Shown here: piece by piece, positions 25,842 through 34,859 of the stretch
Layout: each line of letters starts with the position of its first letter
Position numbering within the stretch: the first letter of the stretch is position 1
DNA from: CAWJJM01 sp963843275
GTDB taxonomy: Bacteria > Acidobacteriota > Thermoanaerobaculia > Multivoradales > JBCCEF01
NCBI GenBank assembly: GCA_963843275.1
Contig: CAWJJM010000012.1
Span: 248,001-312,000 of the forward strand
DNA length: 64,000 nt
Direction: 5' to 3'
Position numbers and translations under genes: made by a program
Notes under the pieces: generated by a model
Databases searched by the model: none
Seen by the model: the letters and a program-made list of their open reading frames with translations, nothing else
What the model was told of the DNA's origin: nothing

Positions 25842-28754
25842 ATGGCGACGAGCAGCGGCCGAGCGAGGTCCCGCAAGGCGCCGGCGCTGGCCCGCGAGCT
25901 GCGGGCGGCGGTGCGTGGCGAGGTGCGCTTCGACCGCGGCACCCGGGCGATGTACTCGACCGACGCCTCCAACTACCGGCAGGTGCCGATCGGCGTCGTC
26001 CTGCCGCGCGACGCCGCCGACGTCGAGGCGGCGCTGGCGGTGGCGCGGCGCCACGACGCGCCGGTGCTGGCGCGCGGCGGCGGCACCTCGCTGGCGGGGC
26101 AGTGCTGCAACGTCGCCGTGGTCCTCGACCTGTCGCGCCACCTGCGGCGCATCCTCGAGGTCGACCCGGTGCGGCGGGTGGCGCGGGTCGAGCCCGGCGT
26201 CGTCCTCGACGACCTGCGCGACGCCGCCGAGCGGCACGGCCTGACCTTCGGGCCCGACCCGGCCACCCACGACCGCTGCACCCTCGGCGGGATGATCGGC
26301 AACAACTCCTGCGGCGTGCACTCGCTGCTGGCGGGCAAGACCGACGCCAACGTCGAGTCGCTCGAGGTCGTCACCTGGGACGGCCTGCGGATGGAGGTGG
26401 GGGCGACGTCACCGGAGGAGCGGCGGCGCCTGGTCGCGGCAGGCGGCCGCCGGGGGGAGATCTACCGGCGGCTGGGCGAGCTGGCCGAGCGCCACGGCGA
26501 CGAGATCCGCCGCCGCTTCCCGCGCATCCCGCGCAACGTCTCCGGCTACAACCTCGGGCAGCTCCTGCCGGAGAACGGCTTCCACGTCGCCCGCGCCCTG
26601 GTGGGGACGGAGGGGACCTGTGCGCTGGTGCTCGCCGCCACCGTGCGCCTGGTGCCGTCGCCCCGCAACCGGGTCCTGGTGGTGGCGGGCTTCGCCGACG
26701 TCTTCGCCGCCGCCGACGCGGTCCCCGAGATCCTCGCCACGGGGCCGATCGGGCTGGAGGGGATCGACGACCACCTGGTGCGCGCACTGCGCGCCAAGCG
26801 CCTCCACCTCGGGGCGGTGGACCTGCTGCCGCCCGGGCGCGGCTGGCTCCTCGTCGAGATGGCGGGCGACTCGGCCGACGAGGCGGCGGCGCGGACCGAT
26901 GCGCTGGTCGCCCGCCTCGGGCGGCTGGCGGGCGGCGCGCCGGCGGTGCGGCGCTTCGACGACCCGCGGCTGGCGCGGACGGTGTGGAAGACGCGCGAGG
27001 CGGCGCTCGGCGCCACCGCCATGGCGCCGGGCCGGCCGCCCGCGTGGGAGGGCTGGGAGGACGCCGCCGTGCCGCCGGAGCGGCTGGGGAGCTACCTGCG
27101 GCGTTTGATGGCCCTGCTCGACGAGTACGGCTACCACACCAACCTCTACGGGCACTTCGGCGAGGGGTGCGTCCACACCCGCATCGACTTCGACCTCGAG
27201 AGCGCCGCCGGCATCGGGCGCTTTCGCGAGTTCGTCGAGCGCGCCGCCCACCTGGTGGTCGAGCACGGGGGCTCGCTCTCCGGCGAGCACGGCGACGGGC
27301 AGGCGCGTGCCGAGCTGCTGCCGATCCTCTTCGGTGAGCGGCTGACCGGTGCCTTCCGCGAGTTCAAGGCGATCTGGGACCCGGCGGGGCGGATGAACCC
27401 GGGCAAGGTGGTCGATCCCCACCGGCTCGACGAGGACCTGCGGCTGGGTGCGGACTACCGGCCCTGGCGGCCGCGCACCGTCTTCGCCTACCCGGAGGAC
27501 GACGGCGACCTGTCGCGCGCCGCGCTGCGCTGCGTGGGCGTCGGCGCCTGCCGGCGGGAGAGCGGCGGCACCATGTGCCCGAGCTACCGGGCGACCGGCG
27601 AGGAGCTGCACTCCACCCGCGGCCGCGCCCGGCTGCTCTTCGAGATGCTCCGCGGCGACGTGGTCCGCGACGGTTGGCGCAGCCGGGAGGTGCGCGCCGC
27701 GCTGGACCTCTGCCTGGCGTGCAAGGCGTGCCGCGCGGAGTGCCCGGCCCTGGTCGACATGGCCACCTACAAGGCGGAGTTCCTCCACCACCACTACCGC
27801 CGCCGGCTGCGCCCCGCCGCCGCCTACGCCCTCGGCCTGTCGCCCTACTGGCTGCGGCTCGCCTCGCGGGCGCCGCGCCTGGCCAACGCCCTGCTCGCCG
27901 CCCCCGCCCTCGGCGCCGCCGCCCGCGCCGCGGCCGGCATCGCCCCCGGGCGGGCCCTGCCGCGCCTGGCGCGCCGGCGCTTCCGCCGGCTGTGGCGGCC
28001 GGGGGCCGAGGCAGGCGGCGAGCGGGTGCTGCTCTGGCCGGACACCTTCAACGACCGCTTCCGCCCGGCGACCGCGCTGGCCGCGGGTCGGGTGCTGGAG
28101 CGCAGCGGCTACCGGGTGGAGCTGCCGCCGGACGGGTTGTGCTGCGGCCGCCCCTTCTACGACTTCGGCTTCCTCGGCGCCGCGCGCCGCCACCTGCGCC
28201 GCATCCTCGCCGCCCTGGCCGACGAGATCGCCGCCGGCACCCTCGTGGTCGGCGTCGAGCCGAGCTGCGTGGCGGTGTTCCGCGACGAGCTGCCGAACCT
28301 GTTCCCCGACGACCCGGCGGCACGGGCACTGTCGCGCCAGGTGCTGACCCTGGCCGAGGCGCTCGCGCGGCCCGGCCACGCGCCGCCGCTGGCACCGTTG
28401 GAGGTCGACGCGGTGCTGCAGGGGCACTGCCACCACCAGGCGGTGATGGGGATGGGGCCCGACCGCGCCCTGCTCGACCGGGCCGGGGTGCGCGTGGTCG
28501 CCGACGACCACGGCTGCTGCGGCATGGCCGGCGCCTTCGGCTTCCAGCGCCGGCACGCCGAGGTGTCCCGGGCGATCGGCGAGCGGGCGCTGCTGCCGCG
28601 GGTGCGGGCGACGGGGCCGGAGGCCCTGGTCATCGCCGACGGCTTCAGTTGCCGCGAGCAGATCGAGCAGGGCACCGGGCGGCGCCCCCTCCACCTCGCC
28701 GAGGTCCTCCTGCGCGCCTGCGGCGGTGCGCCGGCGGACGCCGGCGACCCCTGA
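25842..28754 (+). CDS. FAD-binding and Fe-S fused dehydrogenase (YdiJ-like, D-2-hydroxyacid type)
   Basis: A 970-residue fusion of a GlcD-like FAD oxidase and a GlcF-like iron-sulfur subunit. The FAD domain (about 30-260) has GGGTSLAGQ and PDPATHDRCTLGGMIGNNSCG. The FAD-oxidase C domain follows to about 530, ending near AIWDPAGRMNPGKV. Two [4Fe-4S] motifs follow (CRRESGGTMCPSYRATGEE; CLACKACRAECP), then CCG domains with LCCGRPFYDFG and HGCCGMAGAFGF. Such enzymes oxidise D-lactate, glycolate or D-2-hydroxyglutarate and pass electrons to quinone or cytochrome. The start has a strong GGGAGGGAAGG. It lies 34 bp after the CoA-transferase. Confidence 0.88.
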   Translation: MATSSGRARSRKAPALARELRAAVRGEVRFDRGTRAMYSTDASNYRQVPIGVVLPRDAADVEAALAVARRHDAPVLARGGGTSLAGQCCNVAVVLDLSRHLRRILEVDPVRRVARVEPGVVLDDLRDAAERHGLTFGPDPATHDRCTLGGMIGNNSCGVHSLLAGKTDANVESLEVVTWDGLRMEVGATSPEERRRLVAAGGRRGEIYRRLGELAERHGDEIRRRFPRIPRNVSGYNLGQLLPENGFHVARALVGTEGTCALVLAATVRLVPSPRNRVLVVAGFADVFAAADAVPEILATGPIGLEGIDDHLVRALRAKRLHLGAVDLLPPGRGWLLVEMAGDSADEAAARTDALVARLGRLAGGAPAVRRFDDPRLARTVWKTREAALGATAMAPGRPPAWEGWEDAAVPPERLGSYLRRLMALLDEYGYHTNLYGHFGEGCVHTRIDFDLESAAGIGRFREFVERAAHLVVEHGGSLSGEHGDGQARAELLPILFGERLTGAFREFKAIWDPAGRMNPGKVVDPHRLDEDLRLGADYRPWRPRTVFAYPEDDGDLSRAALRCVGVGACRRESGGTMCPSYRATGEELHSTRGRARLLFEMLRGDVVRDGWRSREVRAALDLCLACKACRAECPALVDMATYKAEFLHHHYRRRLRPAAAYALGLSPYWLRLASRAPRLANALLAAPALGAAARAAAGIAPGRALPRLARRRFRRLWRPGAEAGGERVLLWPDTFNDRFRPATALAAGRVLERSGYRVELPPDGLCCGRPFYDFGFLGAARRHLRRILAALADEIAAGTLVVGVEPSCVAVFRDELPNLFPDDPAARALSRQVLTLAEALARPGHAPPLAPLEVDAVLQGHCHHQAVMGMGPDRALLDRAGVRVVADDHGCCGMAGAFGFQRRHAEVSRAIGERALLPRVRATGPEALVIADGFSCREQIEQGTGRRPLHLAEVLLRACGGAPADAGDP

Positions 28755-28813
28755 TCGCGCCGCGCCGCGCGGCGGCTGCATTCGTTCGCTCCCGGGCTGC
28801 GTAGTAGGGGGTG

Positions 28814-29398
28814 ATGACGGCGATCGGTGCGGCGGTCCTGGCGAACGACGCGGCCTCCCCGGCCCCCGGTGCGGCCGACGAGGAGCGGCTGTTGGCCCGC
28901 GCGACGGCGGGCGACGAGGCCGCCCTGGCCGCGCTGGTGCGGCGCCACCAGGGGCGGGTGTTCAGCATCGCCTTCCACGTCCTCGGCGATCCGGCCCAGG
29001 CCGAAGAGGTGGCGCAGGACGTCTTCCTCCGGCTGTTCCGCCGCCTGGGGCGGATCGACGGTCCCGAGCACTTGGTGCGCTGGCTGCGCCAGGTCGCGTC
29101 GCGACGGGCGATCGACGCGCTGCGCCGCAACCGGCTGCGGGCCGCGGTGCCGCTCGACGCGGTGCCCGAGCTCGCCACCACGCCGGCCGATCCCTACCTC
29201 GCCCACCGGCTGCGCCGCCTCGTCGCGGCGCTCCCCGGGCACCAGCGGCTCGCCCTGGCGCTGCGCTACGGCGAGGGGCTGACACCGCAGGAGATGGCGG
29301 CGGTGCTCGGGCTGCCGGTCAACACCGTCAAGAGCCGTCTGCAACGCGCTCTGGCCCGGCTGCGCCGCGGGCTGGAGCCGGGGGAGGAGGAGCGATGA
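28814..29398 (+). CDS. ECF-family RNA polymerase sigma factor
   Basis: A 194-residue ECF sigma factor. Region 2 contains LVRRHQGRVFSIAFHVLGD and AEEVAQDVFLRLFRRL (core binding and -10 recognition). Region 4 contains LPGHQRLALALRYGEGLTPQEMAAVLGLPVNTVKSRLQRA, a helix-turn-helix for -35 recognition. The ATG at 28814 lies just behind AGGGGG; a GTG immediately upstream is an alternative. It overlaps the anti-sigma-like gene by ATGA, the usual arrangement for a membrane-controlled ECF sigma. A TGCATTC-N16-CGTAGT element just upstream might be an autoregulated promoter, but this is speculative. Confidence 0.92.
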   Translation: MTAIGAAVLANDAASPAPGAADEERLLARATAGDEAALAALVRRHQGRVFSIAFHVLGDPAQAEEVAQDVFLRLFRRLGRIDGPEHLVRWLRQVASRRAIDALRRNRLRAAVPLDAVPELATTPADPYLAHRLRRLVAALPGHQRLALALRYGEGLTPQEMAAVLGLPVNTVKSRLQRALARLRRGLEPGEEER

Positions 29399-29766
29399 AC
29401 GACCTCGACCGGCTGCTGCGCGAGACCCTCGCGCCCCGCGAGCCCGCGGCGGGCTTCGCCGCGCGGGTGATGGCGGCGGAGCGCTTGCGGCGGCGCCGGC
29501 GCGGTGTCCGGCGGATGGCCTTGGCGGCCGGGCTGGCGGCCCTGCTGCTCGCCGGCGGCCCGGTGGCGCGGCGCGTCGCCGACGCCCGCCAGCACGCCGC
29601 CGCCCGGGAGGCCCGGCACCAGGTGCTCGTCGCCCTCGCCATCACCGGCCGCAAGGTCGAGATCGCCCGCCGTGCCATCCACCAGACCCTGGACCACCAG
29701 ACCCCGGACGACGCCGGGGCCGGTCGACGACCGGCGCCCCGGCGCGACGAGAGGAGCGAACGATGA
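29395..29766 (+). CDS. single-pass membrane anti-sigma-like protein
   Basis: 123 residues: a short cytoplasmic N-terminus (MNDLDRLLRETLAPREP), a strongly basic RRRRRGVRR, one membrane helix (about 41-56, MALAAGLAALLLAGG), then an Ala/Arg-rich external helix with HQVLVALAITGRKVEIARRAI. No zinc-binding HxxxCxxC motif is seen, so it is not a classical ZAS anti-sigma, but position and topology fit an anti-sigma factor for the overlapping ECF gene. The role is inferred from context only. It also overlaps the next gene by ATGA. Confidence 0.65.
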   Translation: MNDLDRLLRETLAPREPAAGFAARVMAAERLRRRRRGVRRMALAAGLAALLLAGGPVARRVADARQHAAAREARHQVLVALAITGRKVEIARRAIHQTLDHQTPDDAGAGRRPAPRRDERSER

Positions 29767-30323
29767 GAAGCCGTCCCTGGATCGCGCTGCTACTGCTGAC
29801 CGCGCTCGCGGCGCCCGCCGCGGGGGCCCGTGCCGCCGCCGCGGCCGGGCTGCACCTGCCGGAGCTCGAGGCGCTCGCCGCCAAGGCCGACGAGGTCGTC
29901 GAGGTGGACCTCGACGCCGACATGCTGGCGCTCGCCGGCGGGCTGATGGCCGACGACGACGATCCCGACCTCGAGCGCCTGGTCCACGGCCTGCGCGCCA
30001 TCACCGTGCGCAGCTTCACCTTCGCGGCGCCCGGCGCCTACGACCCGGCGCTGGTCGGCCGGCTGCGCCAGCGGCTCGTGGGGCCGGGCTGGAAGCGCGT
30101 CGTCAACGTCCGCACCCGCGACGCCGAGAACGTCGAGATCTACGTGCTGCCCGCGCCGCCCCGGCTGGCCGGCCTGGTGATCCTCGCCGCCGAGCCCACC
30201 GAGCTGACCGTGGTCCACCTCGAGGGCGACGTCGACCTCGCCGACCTCGACCACCTGCAGGGGCGGATGGGGGTTCCCGACCTGGGGGTGGAGCGGACGC
30301 CGGAGCCGGAGGGCGCGCCGTGA
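29763..30323 (+). CDS. exported DUF4252-type protein (first copy)
   Basis: 186 residues. A signal peptide (about 1-25) is followed by a DUF4252-like domain: a helix LPELEALAAKADEVVEVDLDADMLALAG, strand AITVRSFTFA, a helix with LRQRLVGPGWKRVVNVRTRDAENVEIYV, and LTVVHLEGDVDLADLDHL. The family is found next to ECF sigma/anti-sigma pairs in several phyla, and its function is unknown; here too it is translationally coupled to that pair. The C-terminal 15 residues are Pro/Glu-rich. It is probably a periplasmic or lipid-face partner of the stress circuit. Confidence 0.7.
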   Translation: MRSRPWIALLLLTALAAPAAGARAAAAAGLHLPELEALAAKADEVVEVDLDADMLALAGGLMADDDDPDLERLVHGLRAITVRSFTFAAPGAYDPALVGRLRQRLVGPGWKRVVNVRTRDAENVEIYVLPAPPRLAGLVILAAEPTELTVVHLEGDVDLADLDHLQGRMGVPDLGVERTPEPEGAP

Positions 30324-30781
30324 GCCGGCGGCGCGTCGCCGCGGTGGCCGGCCTCGCCCTGGCCGGATCCCTGCTGGCCGGGGGGGCGCAGGCCGACGGC
30401 TTCCGGGCGCTGGCGCACCGGCTGGGCCGTCTGCCGCAGGTGCACCGGGTCCACGTCCCGTTCCTCTCCCTGGCGGCCCGCCTCGGCGGCGCCGGCGCCG
30501 ACGGGGTGGCCGAGGTCCGCATGGCTCTCTACGAGGTGGAGGAGGGGGCGCGGCCGCCGCTCGCGGCGCTGGCGGCGGAGCTCCTGGGCCCGGGGTGGAA
30601 GCCCTGCCTGCGGGTGCGGTCCCGCGGCGAGGAGACGGTGATGCTGGCCCGCCGCGAGGGCGACCGGGTGCGGCTGGTCCTGGTGAGCCGGGACGAGGAG
30701 GACCTCGTGCTCCTCGCGGCCACCGTCCGGCCGCGGGTCTTCGTCGCCTCGCTCGAGGAGCGGCGGCTGGCCGACGGTTGA
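30320..30781 (+). CDS. exported DUF4252-like protein (second copy)
   Basis: 153 residues with a signal peptide (cleavage after GGAQA near residue 25) and the same alpha/beta layout as the preceding gene: VHVPFLSLAARLGG, RMALYEVEEG, ELLGPGWKPCLRVRSRGEETVMLA and DLVLLAATVRPRVFVASL. The shared LLGPGWKxxLRVRxR core marks it as a diverged paralogue of the 29763 product. The GTG start overlaps the upstream stop (GTGA). It is the last gene of the ECF operon and is followed by a strong hairpin. Confidence 0.65.
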   Translation: MSRRRVAAVAGLALAGSLLAGGAQADGFRALAHRLGRLPQVHRVHVPFLSLAARLGGAGADGVAEVRMALYEVEEGARPPLAALAAELLGPGWKPCLRVRSRGEETVMLARREGDRVRLVLVSRDEEDLVLLAATVRPRVFVASLEERRLADG

Positions 30782-30789
30782 GCCGGACA

Positions 30790-30820
30790 CCCCCGCCCGC
30801 GGTTGGCGGTCGGGCGGGGG
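30790..30820 (+). terminator. strong GC hairpin after the ECF operon
   Basis: CCCCCGCCCG (30790-30799) pairs perfectly with CGGGCGGGGG (30811-30820) around an 11-base loop, 8 bp after the stop of the last ECF-operon gene. It has no T-tract and ends 18 bp before the M14 start, so it may be a terminator or a leader structure of the M14 mRNA. Confidence 0.5.
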
Positions 30821-30838
30821 AAGCCGTATCCTAGGCGG

Positions 30839-32751
30839 ATGGCCGTACCGCGCCCCCTCCGTCCGCTCCGCTCTGCCCTCCCCGCCCTCGCTCTCCTGGT
30901 CTCCGCCGCCGCTCCCGCCCTCGCCGAGGAGCCGGTGCCGGGGGCGTGGCGCACCGTGGCGGAGCGCAGCGACTTCCGGGCCACCGGCTCCTACGACGAC
31001 ACGATGGCGCTGCTGCGCCGGCTGGCGGAGCGCTCGTCGGCGATCGAGCTGACCCGCTTCGGCACCTCGGCCGAGGGCCGCGAGCTGCCGCTCGTCGTGG
31101 TCTCCACGGCGGGGGCGTTCACGCCCGCGGCGGCGGCCCGCCTGGCGGCGGAGCGCGGCACGCCGATCGTGCTGGTGCAGAACGGCATCCACGGCGGCGA
31201 GATCGACGGCAAGGACGCCTGCCTGATGCTGCTGCGCGACATCGCCCTGGGGCGCCGCGCGGAGCTCGCCGCGGCGGCGACGCTGCTGGTGGTGCCGATC
31301 TACAACGTGGACGGTGCCGAGAAGGTGTCGCGGTTCAACCGGCCCAACCAGAACGGGCCGGTCGAGGGGATGGGCTTCCGCACCAGCAGCGACGGCCTCG
31401 ACCTCAACCGCGACCACCTCAAGGTGGTGAGCCCGGAGGCGCGGGCGATGGTGCGGCTGTTCGACCTCTGGCGGCCCCACCTGCACGTCGACGACCACGT
31501 CACCGACGGCTCGGACCACGGCTGGGTGCTCACCTGGTCGGTCGCCGAGGCGCCCCAGCTCGCGGCGCCGCTCGACGCCTGGATCGGCCGGCACCTGCCG
31601 GCGGCTCTCGCGGCCACCGCCGCCGCCGGGCATCCCAACGGGCCGTACGTCGACCTGCTCGACCGCGCCGACCCCACCGCGGGGTTCTCGTCGATGGTCG
31701 CCCAGCCGCGCTACGCCACCGGGTACTACCCGCTGCGCAACCGGCCGTCGGTGCTGGTGGAGATGCACGCCACCGCGCCGTACCGCGACCGGGTGCTGGC
31801 CAACCGCGACTTCCTCGCCGCGCTGCTCGCCGAGGTGGGCCGCGACGGGCGGGCCCTGGTCGCGGCGGTGGCCGCCGCCGAGGCGGAGACGGTCGCCCTC
31901 GGGCGGGCCGGCGCGCCGCCGTCGACGCTGGCGCTGGACTGGGAGGCGTCGCCGGCGGGGGACCGCCGGGTGGTCCCGTTCGACGACTGGTCCCTCGAGG
32001 ACTCGGTGGCGATGGGAGTCCCGATCCTCACCTACCGGCGGGGAGTGCCCCACCCGGTGGAGGTGCCCTGGCTCCACGCGCCGGTGCCGACGGCTCGCGG
32101 TGGCGCGCCCGCGCGGCTACCTGGTGCTGCCGGGCTGGCCGGCGATCGAGCGGCGCCTGGCCGTCCACGGGTTGCGGGTCGAGCGGCTGACCGCCCCGGC
32201 CGAGGTGCGGGCCGAGCGCTTCGAGCTGGGGGAGGCGAGCCTTGGCGGACGGCGTCTACCAGGGGCTCACCCGGGTGACGGCGCCGGTCGACCGCGTCGC
32301 GGCGACCGTGCGGGTGCCCGCCGGGACGCTCTGGGTGCCGGCCGACCAACCGGACTTCGCCGTCGCCGCCGCGCTGCTCGAGCCGGACGCCCCGGACTCG
32401 CTCTTCGCCTGGGGCCTGCTGTCGACCCTGCTGGAGACCCGCGAGTACATCGAGCCGCGGGTCCTCGAGCCGCTGGTGCGCGAGATGCTGGCCGCCGAGC
32501 CGGAAACCGCCGCGGCGTGGAAGGCGGCGCTCGAGGACCCCGACTTCGCCGCCGACCCGCGGGCGCGCTGGGCCTGGTGGTACCGCAGGACCCCGTACTT
32601 CGCGGCCCAGGAGCCGGCCTACCCGGTGCTGCGCGCGGTGGTCCGCCCGGTGTTGGAGACCGTGCCCTGGCCCGCGTTGCCGCCGGGTGCCGGACCTCCG
32701 CCCGCGCCCGCGCCCGCGCCGCCGCCGGCCGCGGGAGGGCGCCGTGGCTAG
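30839..32751 (+). CDS. exported M14-family zinc carboxypeptidase-like protein (two frameshifts)
   Basis: About 636 residues once two single-base insertions are removed (near 32096, GGCT[C]GCGG; near 32240, GCCT[T]GGCGG). A signal peptide at about 1-30 precedes the M14 domain. Zinc ligands are in NGIHGGEIDGKD (HxxE) and probably in PHLHVDDHVTDGSDHG; the catalytic glutamate is in SVLVEMHATAP. The C-terminal part after GYLVLPGWPAIERRL is a separate helical/beta domain ending in a Pro/Ala tail. Family members cleave C-terminal residues or peptidoglycan peptides; the substrate here is unknown. The 3' end overlaps the ClC start by 8 bp. Confidence 0.8.
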
Positions 32752-34489
32752 CACCCATCGGCCCCTGTTCCCGCCCACCTACCGGCTGGTGGGCTACTGC
32801 GTCGTCGTCGGCGCCTGCGGGGCGGCGGCGGCGCTGTCGTTCGACTTCCTGGTCGAGATCGCCCAGCGCTTCCTGATCCACGGCATCGGCGGCTTCAACC
32901 CGCCGCCGGCCGGCGTCCTCGACCCGCCGGTGGTGGTGCCGCCCTGGACCTCGCGCTGGTGGTTCCCGGTGTCGACCACCCTCGGCGGCCTCTTGTCGGG
33001 CTGGCTCGTCTTCCGCTTCGCACCCGAGGCCGAGGGCCACGGCACCGACGCCGCGATCGCCGCCTACCACGAGGGCGGCAAGCCGATGCCGGCCCGCATC
33101 CCGGTGGTCAAGGCGATCGCCTCGGCGATCACCATCGGCTCGGGCGGGGTGGCCGGGCGCGAGGGGCCGACGGCGCAGATCTCGGTGGGGCTGGGCTCGC
33201 TGCTCGCCAAGGGCCTGGGACTGCGCGGCCAGGAGCGCCGCATCCTGCTGCTGGCGGCGATGTCGGCGGGCCTCGCCGCCGTCTTCCGGGCGCCGCTCGG
33301 GATGGCCATCTTCGGCGTCGAGATCCTCTACGGCGGCATGGTGTTCGAGGCCGAGGCGCTCATCTACACCATCATCGCCGCGGTCACCGCCTACGCCCTG
33401 CACGGCTTCTACGCCGGCTGGGAGCCGATCTTCGTCATCCCGCAGGGCCTGTCCTTCCACCGGCCGGCGGCACTGCTCGGCTACGCGCTGCTCGGCATCC
33501 TGGCCGGCCTGCTGGGGACCGTGCTGCCGCCGCTCTTCTACCGCACCCGCGAGCTCTTTCTGCGCATCCCGACCATCCCCCACATCAAGCCCGCGATCGG
33601 CGGCCTGGGGGTGGGCCTGATCGGCATGGTGGCGCCGAGCGTCCTCGGCGCCGGCTACGGCTGGGTGGAGAAGGCGCTCGCCGGCAGCCTGCCGCTGGCC
33701 ACCATGCTGCTGATCCTGCTGCTCAAGGGGCCGGCGATGTCGTTGACCATCGGCTCCGGCGGCTCGGGCGGCGTCTTCGGCCCCACGGTGGTGGTGGGCG
33801 CCATGCTCGGGGGCGGCACAGGCCTCGCCCTCCAGCATTTCCTGCCCGGCCTCGAGGTCAACGTCGCCGCCTTCGTGCTGGTCGGGATGGCGGCGGTCTT
33901 CGCCGGCGCCGCGCGCACCCCGATCTCCACCCTGATCATGACCGCGGAGATGACCGGCGGCTACGGCCTCATCGTGCCGGCGATGCTCGCCAACGTGATC
34001 TCCTTCATGATCCAGCGCTCGCTGACCGCCGGCTTCACCTATCCGACCCTGTACCGCTCGCAGGTCGAGTCGCGCGAGGACTCGCCGGTGCACCGCGGGG
34101 TGTTCGTGCGCCGGGCGTTGGAGATGATCGAGGGGGGTGGCGTCGAGCGCGGCCAGCTCACCCTGCCGCGATTGGTGTCGCTGCTGCGCTACGGCGAGTC
34201 GATCCCGGTGGCCGAGGGCGGCGGCATGCTGGTCGCCTTCGAGATCGCCGCGGACAGCCCCCTCGACGAGCACACCGTGGCGGAAGGGGTCGGGAGCATC
34301 CCCGAGGCCACCGCGGTGGCGGTGCTGCGCGAGGGCAAGATGGTGGTGCCGCGCGGCCCCACCCGCTTCCGCGCCGGCGACCAGCTCATCGCCGTGGCCA
34401 CCGAGGAGGGCCGCCGGGCGCTGGCCGCCGCCGCCGGGGCCGACCGCGCTCCCGCCTCGCCGCCGGCGGGCGAGGGCGACAGCGACTAG
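32744..34489 (+). CDS. ClC-family chloride channel/transporter with C-terminal TrkA_C-like domain
   Basis: A 581-residue membrane protein. ClC signatures: gating-glutamate motif GSGGVAGREGPTAQIS, then GSGGSGGVFGPTVVVGAM and the terminal TLYRSQ. About ten hydrophobic segments span residues 20-440. After residue 470 a soluble domain with AFEIAADSPLDEHTVAEG and GPTRFRAGDQLIAVA matches an RCK/TrkA C-terminal regulatory domain instead of the usual CBS pair. The GTG at 32744 has GGAGGG 6 bp upstream and overlaps the M14 stop. It converges on the Kup/TrkA_C operon and probably serves anion homeostasis. Confidence 0.9.
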   Translation: MASTHRPLFPPTYRLVGYCVVVGACGAAAALSFDFLVEIAQRFLIHGIGGFNPPPAGVLDPPVVVPPWTSRWWFPVSTTLGGLLSGWLVFRFAPEAEGHGTDAAIAAYHEGGKPMPARIPVVKAIASAITIGSGGVAGREGPTAQISVGLGSLLAKGLGLRGQERRILLLAAMSAGLAAVFRAPLGMAIFGVEILYGGMVFEAEALIYTIIAAVTAYALHGFYAGWEPIFVIPQGLSFHRPAALLGYALLGILAGLLGTVLPPLFYRTRELFLRIPTIPHIKPAIGGLGVGLIGMVAPSVLGAGYGWVEKALAGSLPLATMLLILLLKGPAMSLTIGSGGSGGVFGPTVVVGAMLGGGTGLALQHFLPGLEVNVAAFVLVGMAAVFAGAARTPISTLIMTAEMTGGYGLIVPAMLANVISFMIQRSLTAGFTYPTLYRSQVESREDSPVHRGVFVRRALEMIEGGGVERGQLTLPRLVSLLRYGESIPVAEGGGMLVAFEIAADSPLDEHTVAEGVGSIPEATAVAVLREGKMVVPRGPTRFRAGDQLIAVATEEGRRALAAAAGADRAPASPPAGEGDSD

Positions 34490-34512
34490 CGGTCACCGTC
34501 GGCGGCGGACGC

Positions 34513-34824
34513 TCAGGTCTTGCACTTGCAGCTCGCCCTGTCGATCCGCGGGCACCTGCAGCAGGCAGTTCCCGCCGCGCACGTCAGCGAGCACGAGTCG
34601 AGGATGCTGCAGGTGATGCTGCAGGAGCTGGCGCCGGGGCCTCCGGCGGTGCAGCTCCCTCCGTCGTCTCTCGGATCTCCCCGGTCGCGGTCGAGATCTT
34701 GCGCGGCGATCGTGGCGAGGGTCGCCGCGGGGACCGTCCCGTCATCGAGCGGGAGCTCGCCGCGCTCCCAGGCCAGTCCGAAGCCCCGGACGACCTGCGA
34801 ATCACCAAACCGAGGGTCCGTCAA
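34513..34824 (-). CDS. Cys-rich small ORF, possible RiPP precursor
   Basis: 103 residues if the only in-frame start, a TTG at 34824, is used. The N-terminal two-thirds are polar with ATLATIAAQDLDRDRGD, and then DDGG followed by a 40-residue tail holding ten cysteines, many beside Ser or Thr: SSCSITC, SILDSCSLTC, TACCRC, SCKCKT. A leader, a Gly-Gly junction and a Cys/Ser/Thr-rich core is the layout of ribosomal peptide precursors, especially lanthipeptides, but no modifying enzyme or exporter lies nearby. G+C content is visibly lower than in the neighbours. A metal-binding peptide or a chance ORF remain possible. It lies 52 bp past the kup stop on the same strand. Confidence 0.4.
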   Translation of the reverse strand: MTDPRFGDSQVVRGFGLAWERGELPLDDGTVPAATLATIAAQDLDRDRGDPRDDGGSCTAGGPGASSCSITCSILDSCSLTCAAGTACCRCPRIDRASCKCKT

Positions 34825-34859
34825 GGGTTGCGGCGTGGGTACGCCGCGGAGTCGAGGGT

